Shown here one piece after another: positions 26,390 through 34,110 of a DNA stretch of 64,000 bases. The stretch comes from Planctomycetota bacterium (lineage in GTDB: Bacteria > Planctomycetota > UBA1135 > GCA-002686595): NCBI GenBank assembly GCA_016795205.1, contig JAEUHZ010000021.1, forward strand, positions 1-64,000. The letters run 5' to 3'. Numbering within the stretch: position 1 is the stretch's first letter; each line of letters begins with the position of its first letter. The translations under genes and the position numbers were made by a program. The notes beneath the pieces were generated by a model. The model did no database searches. It had not been told where the DNA came from and saw only the letters and a program-made list of their open reading frames with translations.

Positions 26390-27253
26390 CTACTTGCGCA
26401 GGCGCGCCAGCAGCGCCTCGTTCAGGCGCACGTACTCGTCCTTGATCCCGCCCTGCGCCTTGCGCGCCAGCTCCAGGGACTGCTCGGCGGCCGCGACCGC
26501 GCCGGCCTTGTCGCCCAGCTTCTCCAGGATCAGGCCTTTCCGGTAGGTCATCCAGAAGGCGTCCGGACGCTCGGCGATGCCGGCCTCCATCCAGGCCAGC
26601 GCCTGCTTCAGGTCGAGACCGTGCTCGTAATAGAACATGGCCGCCTGCAAGTAGGGCTTCGGGCCGTCGCCCTTCATCGCGGCCTCGATCTGCGGCAGGA
26701 GCACGCCCTTGACGTCGACCTCGAGCTTGACGGCCACGCGTGTGCGCTCCCAGGCGATGCAGAGCGTCGCGGAGGTGTCGCGCAGATCCTGGAGGCCGAT
26801 CTCCAGGGTCTCGACGGGCTCGGCCAGGGTCGCGGACTTCACCACGGCGCGCGCGCGGTCCTTCTTCGCGTCGTAGGCGTACGAACCCCAGCCGTCGACG
26901 GCGTCGTTCAAGATCACGGTCCACTCGGCCGTCCCCGGGATCGTGTGCAGCGAGTAGGTGCCGGCCGGCACGTCCCGGCCGCCGAACTTGACCGGCGTGC
27001 TGAACGTGACCGTCGTGTTCGAGTTGGCGCCCGTGCGCCACACCTCGCCGTGGGGCACGAGCTCCCCGAAGATCTTGCGACCCTTGGCGCTCGGGCGCGC
27101 GTAGGAGATCGTCACGTCCGTGAGGCCGACGCGCTGCTCGACCTTGCACGGCGGGCTGGCGGCGGGGAACTCGATCTTGGGCGCGTTCTGCGCGGCGGCG
27201 GCCGCGGCGGTCAGGCCGGCGAGGAGTACGGGAACGACGAAGGACTTCAGCAT
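26390..27253 (-). CDS. DUF2911 family exported protein with TPR-like tail
   Basis: 287 residues. The signal peptide (residues 1-21, ending AAAAAAQ) precedes a DUF2911 domain (about 30-185) with the family phrases VTISYARPSAKGRKIFG, LVPHGEVWRTGANSNT, and DVPAGTYSLHTIPG. The remaining C-terminal part (190-287) is helical with TPR-like repeats (AAMFYYEHGLDLKQALAWME; RKGLILEKLGDKAGAVAAAE). DUF2911 proteins are periplasmic or cell-surface proteins of unknown function, common in Bacteroidetes and planctomycetes. The gene stands alone, ending near a hairpin. Confidence 0.85.
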   Translation of the reverse strand: MLKSFVVPVLLAGLTAAAAAAQNAPKIEFPAASPPCKVEQRVGLTDVTISYARPSAKGRKIFGELVPHGEVWRTGANSNTTVTFSTPVKFGGRDVPAGTYSLHTIPGTAEWTVILNDAVDGWGSYAYDAKKDRARAVVKSATLAEPVETLEIGLQDLRDTSATLCIAWERTRVAVKLEVDVKGVLLPQIEAAMKGDGPKPYLQAAMFYYEHGLDLKQALAWMEAGIAERPDAFWMTYRKGLILEKLGDKAGAVAAAEQSLELARKAQGGIKDEYVRLNEALLARLRK

Positions 27254-27354
27254 GGCGGTGGTTTCCGAGCGGTTCTGGGGGGGTCGAGCGCCGAGCATGT
27301 TCGCGCGCGCCGCGTACGAAGCAACCTCGGAGCGGGGACGGCGCGCTGCACCGC

Positions 27355-27360
27355 TACACT
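27355..27360 (+). promoter_or_regulatory. -10 hexamer upstream of the alpha/beta hydrolase gene
   Basis: TACACT ends 10 bases before ATG 27371, with no clear -35 and no Shine-Dalgarno sequence in the interval. Confidence 0.35.
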
Positions 27361-27370
27361 GGGGCGTTCG

Positions 27371-28018
27371 ATGGACGTCGCCCTCCAAGGACCGGCCGGC
27401 CGCCTGCAGGCCAAGTTGTGGGAGCCCGAAGGCGGCCGGGCTCCGCGCGCCGTGGCCGTCGTGTGCCACCCGCATCCGCTCCACGGCGGCACGATGGACA
27501 ACAAGGTCGTGTTCCGCACGGCGCGCGGGCTCCAGCATGCGGGCCTGGCCGTGCTGCGCTTCGACTTCCGGGGCGTCCGACGCTCCGAGGGCGCGCACGA
27601 CGGCCAGGGTGGCGAAGCCCGCGACCTGGGGGCCGCGCTCGACTGGATGGAAGAGCGCTATCCGGGCGCCGAGCTGTGGGCCGGGGGGTTCTCCTTCGGG
27701 TCGCGCACCGCCGTGCAGCGGGCGCTCGTCGATCCCCGCATCCGGCGCTTGGTGCTGGTCGCGCTGCCCGTGCGGGCGTTCGACTGCTCAGCCCTGCGCG
27801 ACGTGCGCGTGCCGACGCTCGTCGTCATGGGCGAGCGAGACACGTACGGGACGCTCCCGGAACTGCGGCACCAGTTCCCGGAGCTGCCCCCGGGCATCGA
27901 GACGCTCGAGATCCCCGGTGCCGGGCACTTCTTCGACGACCAGACCCAGGAGCTCCAGGAGACCGTGCGCGCCTGGGCCGCGCGCGTCCTGGACGAGCGA
28001 GGAGCGACGACGCGATGA
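27371..28018 (+). CDS. alpha/beta hydrolase (dienelactone-hydrolase/COG2945 type)
   Basis: 215 residues. Visible motifs are CHPHPLHGGTMDNKVV (oxyanion region), FDFRGVRRSEG, the nucleophile elbow GFSFGS, the acid in GERDTYG and the catalytic His in GAGHFFDD. This compact lid-less architecture matches the small esterase/hydrolase group often annotated as COG2945. The natural substrate is unknown. Its TGA overlaps the ATG of the downstream thioesterase (ATGA), so the pair is translationally coupled and may act on related acyl esters or thioesters. Confidence 0.88.
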   Translation: MDVALQGPAGRLQAKLWEPEGGRAPRAVAVVCHPHPLHGGTMDNKVVFRTARGLQHAGLAVLRFDFRGVRRSEGAHDGQGGEARDLGAALDWMEERYPGAELWAGGFSFGSRTAVQRALVDPRIRRLVLVALPVRAFDCSALRDVRVPTLVVMGERDTYGTLPELRHQFPELPPGIETLEIPGAGHFFDDQTQELQETVRAWAARVLDERGATTR

Positions 28019-28422
28019 GCGACTGGCCCGTGTTCCCGTCCGAGAAGGTGCCCTCGATCCGCCGGCTCATGATGCCGCGCGACACGAACGCGCTGGGGTC
28101 GATCTTCGGCGGCATCATCCTGTCCGAGATCGACCTCGCGGCCGCGGTCGAGGCGCACAAGCATCACCCCTCGCGGATCGTGACCGTGGCCATGGACAAG
28201 GTCGAGTTCAAGAAGCCGGTCCAGGTCGGCGACCTCGTCTCGTTCTTCACGGAGACCAAGCGCGTCGGGCGCACCTCGATCACGGTGCACGTCTCGGTCT
28301 GGGCGCAGCGTCGCTTCGGCGGCGGCGAATTCGTGCACGTGACGGAGGCCGACGTGACGATGGTCGCGGTCGACGAGCGCGGGCAGCCCGTGACGGTGCT
28401 CAAGCCGCCCGCCGGGCCCTGA
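28015..28422 (+). CDS. acyl-CoA thioesterase, hotdog fold (YciA/ACOT type)
   Basis: 135 residues, one hotdog domain. Family sequence: MMPRDTNALGSIFGGIILSE followed by the catalytic Asp in EIDLAAAVEA, then VAMDKVEFKKPVQVGDLV and SITVHVSVWAQR. It hydrolyses acyl-CoA thioesters to free acid and CoA in the cytoplasm; chain-length preference cannot be read. It is coupled to the preceding hydrolase by an ATGA overlap and ends 12 bases from the convergent ABC ATPase gene. Confidence 0.9.
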   Translation: MSDWPVFPSEKVPSIRRLMMPRDTNALGSIFGGIILSEIDLAAAVEAHKHHPSRIVTVAMDKVEFKKPVQVGDLVSFFTETKRVGRTSITVHVSVWAQRRFGGGEFVHVTEADVTMVAVDERGQPVTVLKPPAGP

Positions 28423-28434
28423 GCCGGGGCGCGT

Positions 28435-29208
28435 TCAGGCCCCAGGGCCCAGGATCCGCAGCGCGCGCGCGCGCGGGTCCTCCGCCTGGGTCAGCGCGTT
28501 GAAGACGGCCTCGAGCGTGGCCCCGCCGCGCGCCTCGCGCCGCAGCTCCTCGAAGGTTCCGAGGGCCACGAGCCGCCCGCGGTCGAGGATGGCGATGCGA
28601 TCGCAGACCCGCTCCGCCACGTCGAGCAGGTGCGACGTGTAGAGCACGGCGCCGCCACGATCGGCCCAGGTGCGCAGGACCTCCTTGATCACGACCGTGG
28701 TCGGCGCGTCGAGCCCGTTCAGCGGCTCGTCCAGGACCAAGAGCGGGGGCCTCGGCAGGAGCGCGCAGGCGATGGCGACCTTCTGGCGCATGCCGCGCGA
28801 GAACGTGCCGACCGGATCCCGCGCCCGGCCGCCGAGGTCGAGCGCGGCGAGCAGCCGGTCGGCTTCGCGCGCGATCAGGTCCTCGGCGAGGCCGTGGAGC
28901 CGACCGACGAGCTCGAGGTGCCCCCGCGCTCCCAGGTTCGCGTACAACGGCGCGCCGTCGGGCACGAAGGCCACCAAGCGCCGCGCGGCGAGCGGGTCAT
29001 CCGCCACGTCGATCCCGGAGAGGAACGCGGTGCCGGTGTCCGGGGCGAGCCCGCCGCACAGGATGCGCAGCGCCGTGGTCTTCCCGGCGCCGTTCGGCCC
29101 GAGCAGACCGAAGACTTCCCCGGCCCGCACCGTGAACGAGACGTCGGCGAGCGCGACGTGCTCGCCGAACGACTTGCCGACCGACCTCAGCTCGGCGAGC
29201 GCCCGCAC
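28435..29208 (-). CDS. ABC transporter ATP-binding protein (CcmA/ABC-2 exporter type)
   Basis: 257 residues with a complete nucleotide-binding domain: Walker A (LLGPNGAGKTTALR), Q-loop region (VAFVPDGAPLYANL), signature variant FSRGMRQKVAIACALL, Walker B (LLVLDEPLNGLD) and an H-loop (YTSHLLD). The signature reads SRGM-x-Q, as is usual in ABC-2 exporters. No permease gene is adjacent; the polytopic protein at 23495-24955 is a possible partner. It follows the degenerate radical-SAM-like gene by 7 bases, so the two are probably co-transcribed. Confidence 0.9.
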   Translation of the reverse strand: MRALAELRSVGKSFGEHVALADVSFTVRAGEVFGLLGPNGAGKTTALRILCGGLAPDTGTAFLSGIDVADDPLAARRLVAFVPDGAPLYANLGARGHLELVGRLHGLAEDLIAREADRLLAALDLGGRARDPVGTFSRGMRQKVAIACALLPRPPLLVLDEPLNGLDAPTTVVIKEVLRTWADRGGAVLYTSHLLDVAERVCDRIAILDRGRLVALGTFEELRREARGGATLEAVFNALTQAEDPRARALRILGPGA

Positions 29209-29215
29209 GCGCCGG

Positions 29216-29986
29216 TCAGTCGAGGATCGAGTCCGCCTCGTGCACCGACGCGGAGACGCCGGCCTTGGCCGTGACCTCCTCGGCGATCTCGGCGAGCTTC
29301 GCCTTGGGCAGCGACTTGACCTTCTTGCCGAGCCCCTTCTCGGAACGCAGCAGGTGGACCTCGCGCGGCTTGAGCTCGGCCACCTTCTTGATCCAGGCCT
29401 TGACCTCGGCGTCGCTCGTGTTGTCGAGGCCGTCGCCCTTCAGGAAGCGCGTCTGGAGGATCAGGTTCTCCGCCGAGCTGAGCCCGGCCATGAGCGTCGT
29501 GTACTCGGCCGCCTTGCGGCCGGTGAAGGCCGTGAAGGTCTTGGCCGTGCCCCACTCCATGCGCAGGTAGACCCGGTCGAACAGGGACAGCACCCGCCGG
29601 AGGGACGGCTCGTCCAAGTGGGGGTTGTCGAGCGCCAGGCACAGCTTGGCCTTGGCGAACCACTTGTTCCGCAGGTCGCGCAGGTTCTCTGCGATCTCCC
29701 GGAAATCGGGGTGCAGGGTGGGGTCCGAGACGGACCCGTAGACCGCCAGCGCCTCGATCTTCTCGCCGCCCTTCGAGATCCGGATCATGTGCCGGGCAGC
29801 CGTGGTCACGATGACCGAGGCGCGGGGCATCCGGTTGTCCCGGCTGACCGCCAGGGCCATGTCCTGGGAGCCCAGGTCGACTCCCAGGGTGCTGCCCAGC
29901 CGGGCCACCTTGCGGGGACCCGAGAAGATGGGGCAGTCGGTGACGGCGACGACGGGGGTGGTGGGGGTGGTGACGGTCTCGGCCAT
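29216..29986 (-). CDS. degenerate radical-SAM-like protein lacking the iron-sulfur cysteines
   Basis: 256 residues. The opening (CPIFSGP...RLGSTLGVDL) follows the start of COG0731-type radical SAM enzymes (GPVPSRRLGRSLGVDL), and later blocks keep the same register: VYGSVSDPTLHPDF at the usual SGSGEPTLH site, a strand-helix with TAKTFTAFTGR, and the ELKPREVHLL segment. The CX3CX2C cluster motif that should follow the first block is absent (DLGSQDMALAVSRD); only two cysteines remain in the protein. I infer a radical-SAM barrel that lost its cluster. Alternatively it is an unrelated repeat-free barrel. Role unknown; it precedes the ABC ATPase in an apparent operon. Confidence 0.5.
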   Translation of the reverse strand: MAETVTTPTTPVVAVTDCPIFSGPRKVARLGSTLGVDLGSQDMALAVSRDNRMPRASVIVTTAARHMIRISKGGEKIEALAVYGSVSDPTLHPDFREIAENLRDLRNKWFAKAKLCLALDNPHLDEPSLRRVLSLFDRVYLRMEWGTAKTFTAFTGRKAAEYTTLMAGLSSAENLILQTRFLKGDGLDNTSDAEVKAWIKKVAELKPREVHLLRSEKGLGKKVKSLPKAKLAEIAEEVTAKAGVSASVHEADSILD

Positions 29987-30011
29987 GGGTGCGGTGTCGG
30001 GGGCCTCGGCG

Positions 30012-30048
30012 GGGGAGCCACTCCCCGATCAGGGACCCTGCGAGGATA
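30012..30048 (-). promoter_or_regulatory. promoter hexamer and leader hairpin for the radical-SAM-like/ABC operon
   Basis: On the minus strand TATCCT (30048-30043) has TGGGAA 17 bases upstream. The leader of about 50 bases contains a perfect 6-bp hairpin GGGGAG-TGG-CTCCCC (30012-30026). Whether the hairpin regulates expression is unknown. Confidence 0.4.
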
Positions 30049-30295
30049 ACCGCTCGGACGCGTCCTTCCCAGGCTCAGTACCCTGCAGCTCCCGCCTCCG
30101 GAACGCCCACAGGGTGAGCACCACGGCGATCGCGGTGCGCCAGGGATGGTCCGCGGCCAGCCGCCAGGTCGCCAGGAGCGGGCCTTCCCCGGCTTGGACA
30201 GGGATGGCCCCTGGGAGCTCGACGAGGAGCCAAGAGAGGCTCAAACCACCCACAAGCGTCCATTTCCACCCGCTGCACCTGCCGGGGTGGGGCAC
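30029..30295 (-). CDS. possible small membrane protein
   Basis: An 88-codon frame from GTG 30295. Its body looks like a two-segment membrane protein (GGLSLSWLLVELPGAIPV, then WRTAIAVVLTLWAF followed by RRREL), with a hydrophilic C-terminus. It has no recognised family, a weak start and no Shine-Dalgarno sequence, and its 3' end overlaps the probable promoter of the downstream operon. An overlapping frame (30075-30278) has an ATG but a less protein-like composition. It may not be real. Confidence 0.3.
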   Translation of the reverse strand: MPHPGRCSGWKWTLVGGLSLSWLLVELPGAIPVQAGEGPLLATWRLAADHPWRTAIAVVLTLWAFRRRELQGTEPGKDASERLSSQGP

Positions 30296-30399
30296 TCCGG
30301 GAGGCGGCTGGACCGGCTGGGTTGCGGGGGGCTGGATGGTGGGGCCTCCGAGCCCAGACGCTCGCGCCGGCCGGGGGTCGCAGGCGCCCTCCGCGTCAC

Positions 30400-31596
30400 T
30401 CAGCGAGCGCCCGGCCTCGCTCCGCCCGCGCAGCGCGCGACCAGGGCATCGAGCGGCCGGAAGACAACCTCCCAGTCGTCGTGGGCCTCGACGAAGGCCC
30501 GCGCCGCCCGCCCCAGCGCCAAGGCCTTGTCCGGCTCCCGCACGAGGTCCGCGACCTCGCGGGCGAAGCCCTCGGGGTCGTCCCGGACGCGGAAGTGCAG
30601 GCCGTCGACCCCCTCGACCCCTTGGGTGGCGCAGGTCGTCCCAACCACCGGCAGACCCATCGCCATGGCCTCCAGGACCTTGTTCTGGATCCCCCGGGCG
30701 ATCCGCAGGGGGGCCACCGACACGGACGCCTTCCCGAGCCACACGCGGGTGTCCGGGACGAACCCGGTGACCTCGACGCCCGGCACCTCGGCCAGCCGCC
30801 GGACCTCGGGCGTGGGGTGGGCGCCGACGATGGACAGGGTCGCCTCCGGTGCCTGGCGTCGGACCAGGGGCAGGATTGCGCGTACGAACCAGCTCACCCC
30901 TTCGCTGTTCGGCAGGTAGTTCATGACCCCGGTGAAGACGAGGCGGCCGGGCTCGCGGCCCTCCCAGCGCGGCACGAAGTAGGCCAGGTCGACACCATTG
31001 CGCAAGACCTCGGCCGTCGCGCCAGGGATCGCGCGCTCGAGGATCTCCTTCTCGAGGGGCGTGCAGACCACGTTCGCCGAGAAGGAGCGCGCGATGCGAC
31101 GCTCGAACTCGAGCAGCGTGCGGTGCTCGCGCGCGTAGACCCAGGACATGGGCGGCCGGCTGCGCTGCGCGTACTGGCGCCACTTGTCCGAGTCGAGCTC
31201 GCCGAAGTGCATGATCCGTGGCAGGCGGGGATGGCGCTCGAGGAACGCGCCCATGGACGACGAATAGGCGTACGCCAGGTCCGAGTCGGGCGCCAGCTCG
31301 TCGACGGCGGCCTGGACCGCGCGCGACCCGTACACGCCGAGTGTGAGCGGCTTGCGCGAGAGCAGCAGCGGCAGCGCGCCGAGCTTGGCCGCGCGGTCGT
31401 GGTAGCGCACGGCCGTCGTCGGGAAGCCCATCTTCCGCAGCACCTCCGCGGCGTCGAGGTCACCGTCGTCGTGCGCGAAGGCCACGATGCGCACCTCGTG
31501 CGACCGACCGAGCCGCTCGACCAGCCGCCAGGTCGTGATCTTGTCCCCGCGATTGGGCGGATAGGGGACGCGCTGCGAAAGGAACAGGATGCGCAT
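30400..31596 (-). CDS. GT4-type glycosyltransferase, PEP-CTERM/exosortase-associated (TIGR03087-like)
   Basis: 398 residues with a GT-B fold. The N-terminus (RILFLSQRVPYPPNRGDKI), the mid-region with LDSDKWRQYA and WVYAREHRTLLEFER, the VFTGVMNYLPNSEGVSWF block and the C-terminal APLRIARGIQNKVLEAMAMG are close to the sugar transferase named for its co-occurrence with exosortase systems. It probably adds a sugar during exopolysaccharide or surface-glycan assembly in the cytoplasm. No exosortase, PEP-CTERM protein or other EPS gene is in the window, so the link is by family only. Confidence 0.87.
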   Translation of the reverse strand: MRILFLSQRVPYPPNRGDKITTWRLVERLGRSHEVRIVAFAHDDGDLDAAEVLRKMGFPTTAVRYHDRAAKLGALPLLLSRKPLTLGVYGSRAVQAAVDELAPDSDLAYAYSSSMGAFLERHPRLPRIMHFGELDSDKWRQYAQRSRPPMSWVYAREHRTLLEFERRIARSFSANVVCTPLEKEILERAIPGATAEVLRNGVDLAYFVPRWEGREPGRLVFTGVMNYLPNSEGVSWFVRAILPLVRRQAPEATLSIVGAHPTPEVRRLAEVPGVEVTGFVPDTRVWLGKASVSVAPLRIARGIQNKVLEAMAMGLPVVGTTCATQGVEGVDGLHFRVRDDPEGFAREVADLVREPDKALALGRAARAFVEAHDDWEVVFRPLDALVARCAGGARPGAR

Positions 31597-31633
31597 GGAG
31601 CCTGCCGCTAGCTAACAAACGGGCCGGGCTCGT

Positions 31634-32551
31634 TCATCCACCGGGCGTGACGCCGAGGAAGGAGTGCCACCGCCCGCGCACGGGACGGGCAGTGACGTCG
31701 AGGCCGGCTGCGGCGAGCGCGCGGTCCGTCGCCGCGGCGTGCGGGGCCGGGCAGCCCGACAGCGCGAACCAGCCCCCCGGTCGCAGCGCGGCGCGGAAAT
31801 CGGCGGCGTGCTGCTGGAGGATGTCCGAGTAGATGTTGGCCGCCAGGCCGTCGAAGCCTGCCGCGTGCCCCGCCAGCAGCTCGAAGCCGCCGGTGGCGAA
31901 CCGGACGCGGCCGGCGACGCCGTTCCGTTCCGCCAGCTCGCGCGCATTGGGCTCGGCGTTCGGGTCCGTGTCGAACGCGAAGACCTCGCGCGCGCCGAAC
32001 AGCGCGGCCGCGACGGCCAGGATGCCGCTGCCCGTCCCGCAGTCCACGAGGCGATCGCCGGGCCGGACGCGCTCCTGGATCGCGCGCAACATCATGCGCG
32101 TCGTCGCGTGGCGCCCGCTGCCGAACGAGGCGCCCGGCTCGAGTTCCATGGTCACGTCCGCGGCACGCGGCACGGACTGCGTCCACGGCGACAGCACCGC
32201 GAGCCGACCGACGCGGAACGGCTTCCAGACCTTCATCCAGGAGGTGGCGTAGTCCTCGGGCGGCAGCGGCTTGAACTCGATGTCGAGCGCGGCGAGCGCG
32301 TCGTCGCCGGTCGTGACCGCGAGCTCGGCGACGCGCGCGGCGATGCGCGCGCGATTCGCGTCCGTGTCGTCACGCCGCGGAAGGAACGTGCGCACGTACT
32401 CGAAGCCCTCGGGCGCGGCCGCGACGCCCAGCGACGGCCGGCCGAACGCGACCGACGTGCAGGGACCGCCCTGCAGCGTCTCGGCGACCAGCTCGTGCCA
32501 GCCGATCGGCGCCAGCACGCGGACCTCGGTCCAGGCGGAGAGAGCGTTCAT
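31634..32551 (-). CDS. prmA: ribosomal protein L11 methyltransferase
   Basis: 305 residues. PrmA trimethylates ribosomal protein L11 with S-adenosylmethionine. The N-terminal substrate domain (to residue 110) is followed by LEPGASFGSGRHATTRMML (usually GTAFGTGxHxTT), the SAM-binding glycine-rich motif DCGTGSGILAVAAALFGA, DTDPNAEPNARE and the NIYSDIL catalytic-loop counterpart. ATG 32551 begins directly at the first conserved strand; alternatives are ATG 32569 and GTG 32578. Confidence 0.85.
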   Translation of the reverse strand: MNALSAWTEVRVLAPIGWHELVAETLQGGPCTSVAFGRPSLGVAAAPEGFEYVRTFLPRRDDTDANRARIAARVAELAVTTGDDALAALDIEFKPLPPEDYATSWMKVWKPFRVGRLAVLSPWTQSVPRAADVTMELEPGASFGSGRHATTRMMLRAIQERVRPGDRLVDCGTGSGILAVAAALFGAREVFAFDTDPNAEPNARELAERNGVAGRVRFATGGFELLAGHAAGFDGLAANIYSDILQQHAADFRAALRPGGWFALSGCPAPHAAATDRALAAAGLDVTARPVRGRWHSFLGVTPGG

Positions 32552-32608
32552 GGGCGCGGCAGCCGACATCCCTACCACAAGGACGCGCCCCGCGGACCTC
32601 GCGGCCCG

Positions 32609-33490
32609 CTACGGCTCGCGCAGCACGTACTGACGCGTCTCGAAGCCCGCCGCCGCCAGCAGCGAGGCCTGCGCGCTCGGAGACTCGAGCGCCACACGTT
32701 GAGATGCGTGCAGCCCCTCTGCGCGCGCGGCCCGGGTCCCGACCAGCACCACGACGCGGCCAGAGCCGAGCGGCACGAGGAACCCACGCTGGTACTCGAC
32801 GCGCGGTCCGCGTCCGTCGTCGACATAGTGGAAGCTCGGGCTCGGCAGCACGTGCTCGCCGGCCTCCAGTCGCGCCGAGGCGCCCGCCGCAGGCCACACG
32901 AGCTGGGGCGGACCGCGTTCGGGAAACGCCGCGATGACGACGTCGCACGGCGCCTCGAGGCGCAGCGCGATCGAGTAGAACGCCGCGGTCGTCTCCGCGG
33001 CCGCGGGCCGGTCGAGCGCGCGCAACTCGAGGCGACGCGCGGCGTCGACGAAGGCGCGTGGATCGGCGTCGGCGCTCTCTCCGGGGCCGCGCAGCTCGTC
33101 GAGCCCGGGTGGCCGCAAGCCCCCCAGCGCGGGCTCGAGCGCGATCCACTCCGCGGCCGACTCGCCGCTCGGCCGGAGCGCGACCTGCACCGAGGCCCGA
33201 GCCGGCGCGTCGTCGAGGAGCGAGGCGATGGCCAGGACCGCGACGACGACGGCGGCGGCGGCCAGCACGAGCACGAAGGGACGCAGGCGCGCTCCACGCG
33301 GGAGCGCCGCTCCCGTCCGCCGCGCGTGACGGCGGACGAGCTCGTCGGTCGCGAACAGCCCCTCGACGTGCGCCGCGAGCTCGGGCTCCGCCGCGAGCCG
33401 CAGCTCGAACACCGTCCGCTCCGGCTCGGCGAGGTCGCCGTCGACGAAGGCCGCGGCGAGCGCCTGATCGGTCTCGCTGATCGGTGTCAT
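32609..33490 (-). CDS. membrane-anchored anti-sigma-like protein
   Basis: 293 residues. The N-terminal 60 residues (ETDQALAAAFVDGDLAEPER...) look like a short helical anti-sigma domain without the zinc-binding HX3CX2C motif. A single membrane segment (about residues 74-92, FVLVLAAAAVVVAVLAIASLL) is followed by an extracytoplasmic domain of about 200 residues with no recognised family. Its ATG overlaps the sigma-factor stop (ATGA), the usual sigma/anti-sigma arrangement, so it probably holds the upstream sigma factor at the membrane. The sensed signal is unknown. Confidence 0.75.
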   Translation of the reverse strand: MTPISETDQALAAAFVDGDLAEPERTVFELRLAAEPELAAHVEGLFATDELVRRHARRTGAALPRGARLRPFVLVLAAAAVVVAVLAIASLLDDAPARASVQVALRPSGESAAEWIALEPALGGLRPPGLDELRGPGESADADPRAFVDAARRLELRALDRPAAAETTAAFYSIALRLEAPCDVVIAAFPERGPPQLVWPAAGASARLEAGEHVLPSPSFHYVDDGRGPRVEYQRGFLVPLGSGRVVVLVGTRAARAEGLHASQRVALESPSAQASLLAAAGFETRQYVLREP

Positions 33491-34062
33491 GGTGCGTCCT
33501 CTGGATCGATGCCCCGACGCTCGAGGCAGGCGCGCAGCGCGGCCAGCGCGCGGAAGGTGCGTACGTGGATCGCGTTGCGCGTGACGCCGAGCCGGAGCGC
33601 GATCTCCTCGGCCTCGAGTCCGCCCTCGTAGCGCAGCGCCAGCACGGCGCGGGACTCGGGGCGCAGGCGCTCGCGGCACGCCTCGAGCGCGGCGCGCACT
33701 TCGGCCGCGCGCGCGGAAGCGCCGGGGCCCGCGGCTCCGCTGGCGAGTTCGGCCGGCGCTTCGGTGCTGTGTTCCATGGAGCGGACGCGAAGGCGCTTCC
33801 GCTGGTCGGAGAGGACCCCGAGAGCCCTCCATTTCACGAATCCGCCGATCTCGCGCGGGGCTTCGGCGCGCTCGTCGAGAAACGCCAGGAAGGCCATCAC
33901 CGCCTCCTGGGCCAGATCTTCCAGGTCGGAGGCTGCCACGCGACGCCGCGCGAGCTCGCGGCGGGCCGTGTCGAGCGCGAGCCGCGCGAGCCGGCCGCGC
34001 GCCTCTGCGTCGCCGCCGCGCGCGGCCCGCCATTCCTCGGCGCTGGATCGCAGACTCTCCAC
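33487..34062 (-). CDS. RNA polymerase sigma factor, ECF-like
   Basis: 191 residues. Region 2 is visible at about 45-65 (DLEDLAQEAVMAFLAFLDE) and region 4 at 125-180 (RLRPESRAVLALRYEGGLEAEEIALRLG and a helix-turn-helix with TRNAIHVRTFRAL). There is no sigma-1.1 or region 3. It starts at GTG 34062, 8 bases after a TACTCT hexamer, and is divergent from the CHAT-domain gene. A frame open on the same strand through the CHAT gene is an antisense artefact of high GC. Likely targets are its own operon and possibly the CHAT gene. Confidence 0.88.
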   Translation of the reverse strand: MESLRSSAEEWRAARGGDAEARGRLARLALDTARRELARRRVAASDLEDLAQEAVMAFLAFLDERAEAPREIGGFVKWRALGVLSDQRKRLRVRSMEHSTEAPAELASGAAGPGASARAAEVRAALEACRERLRPESRAVLALRYEGGLEAEEIALRLGVTRNAIHVRTFRALAALRACLERRGIDPEDAP

Positions 34063-34070
34063 CGGCCCGC

Positions 34071-34102
34071 AGAGTATCCGCGAACGACGAGCCCGATACC
34101 AT
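34071..34102. promoter_or_regulatory. divergent sigma/CHAT promoter region
   Basis: A minus-strand TACTCT (34076-34071) ends 8 bases before the sigma GTG, and a plus-strand TACCAT (34097-34102) ends 8 bases before the CHAT ATG. The two promoters share GTATC (34074-34078) and its inverted copy GATAC (34095-34099), spaced so that each falls near the other promoter's -35 position. Confidence 0.45.
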
Positions 34103-34110
34103 GCAGGCGC

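Noticed and set aside
30075..30278. A 67-codon minus-strand frame with ATG start overlapping the possible small membrane protein
   Set aside because: Its composition (Pro, Arg, Gly, His) is that of an out-of-frame reading; the overlapping frame has two plausible membrane segments.
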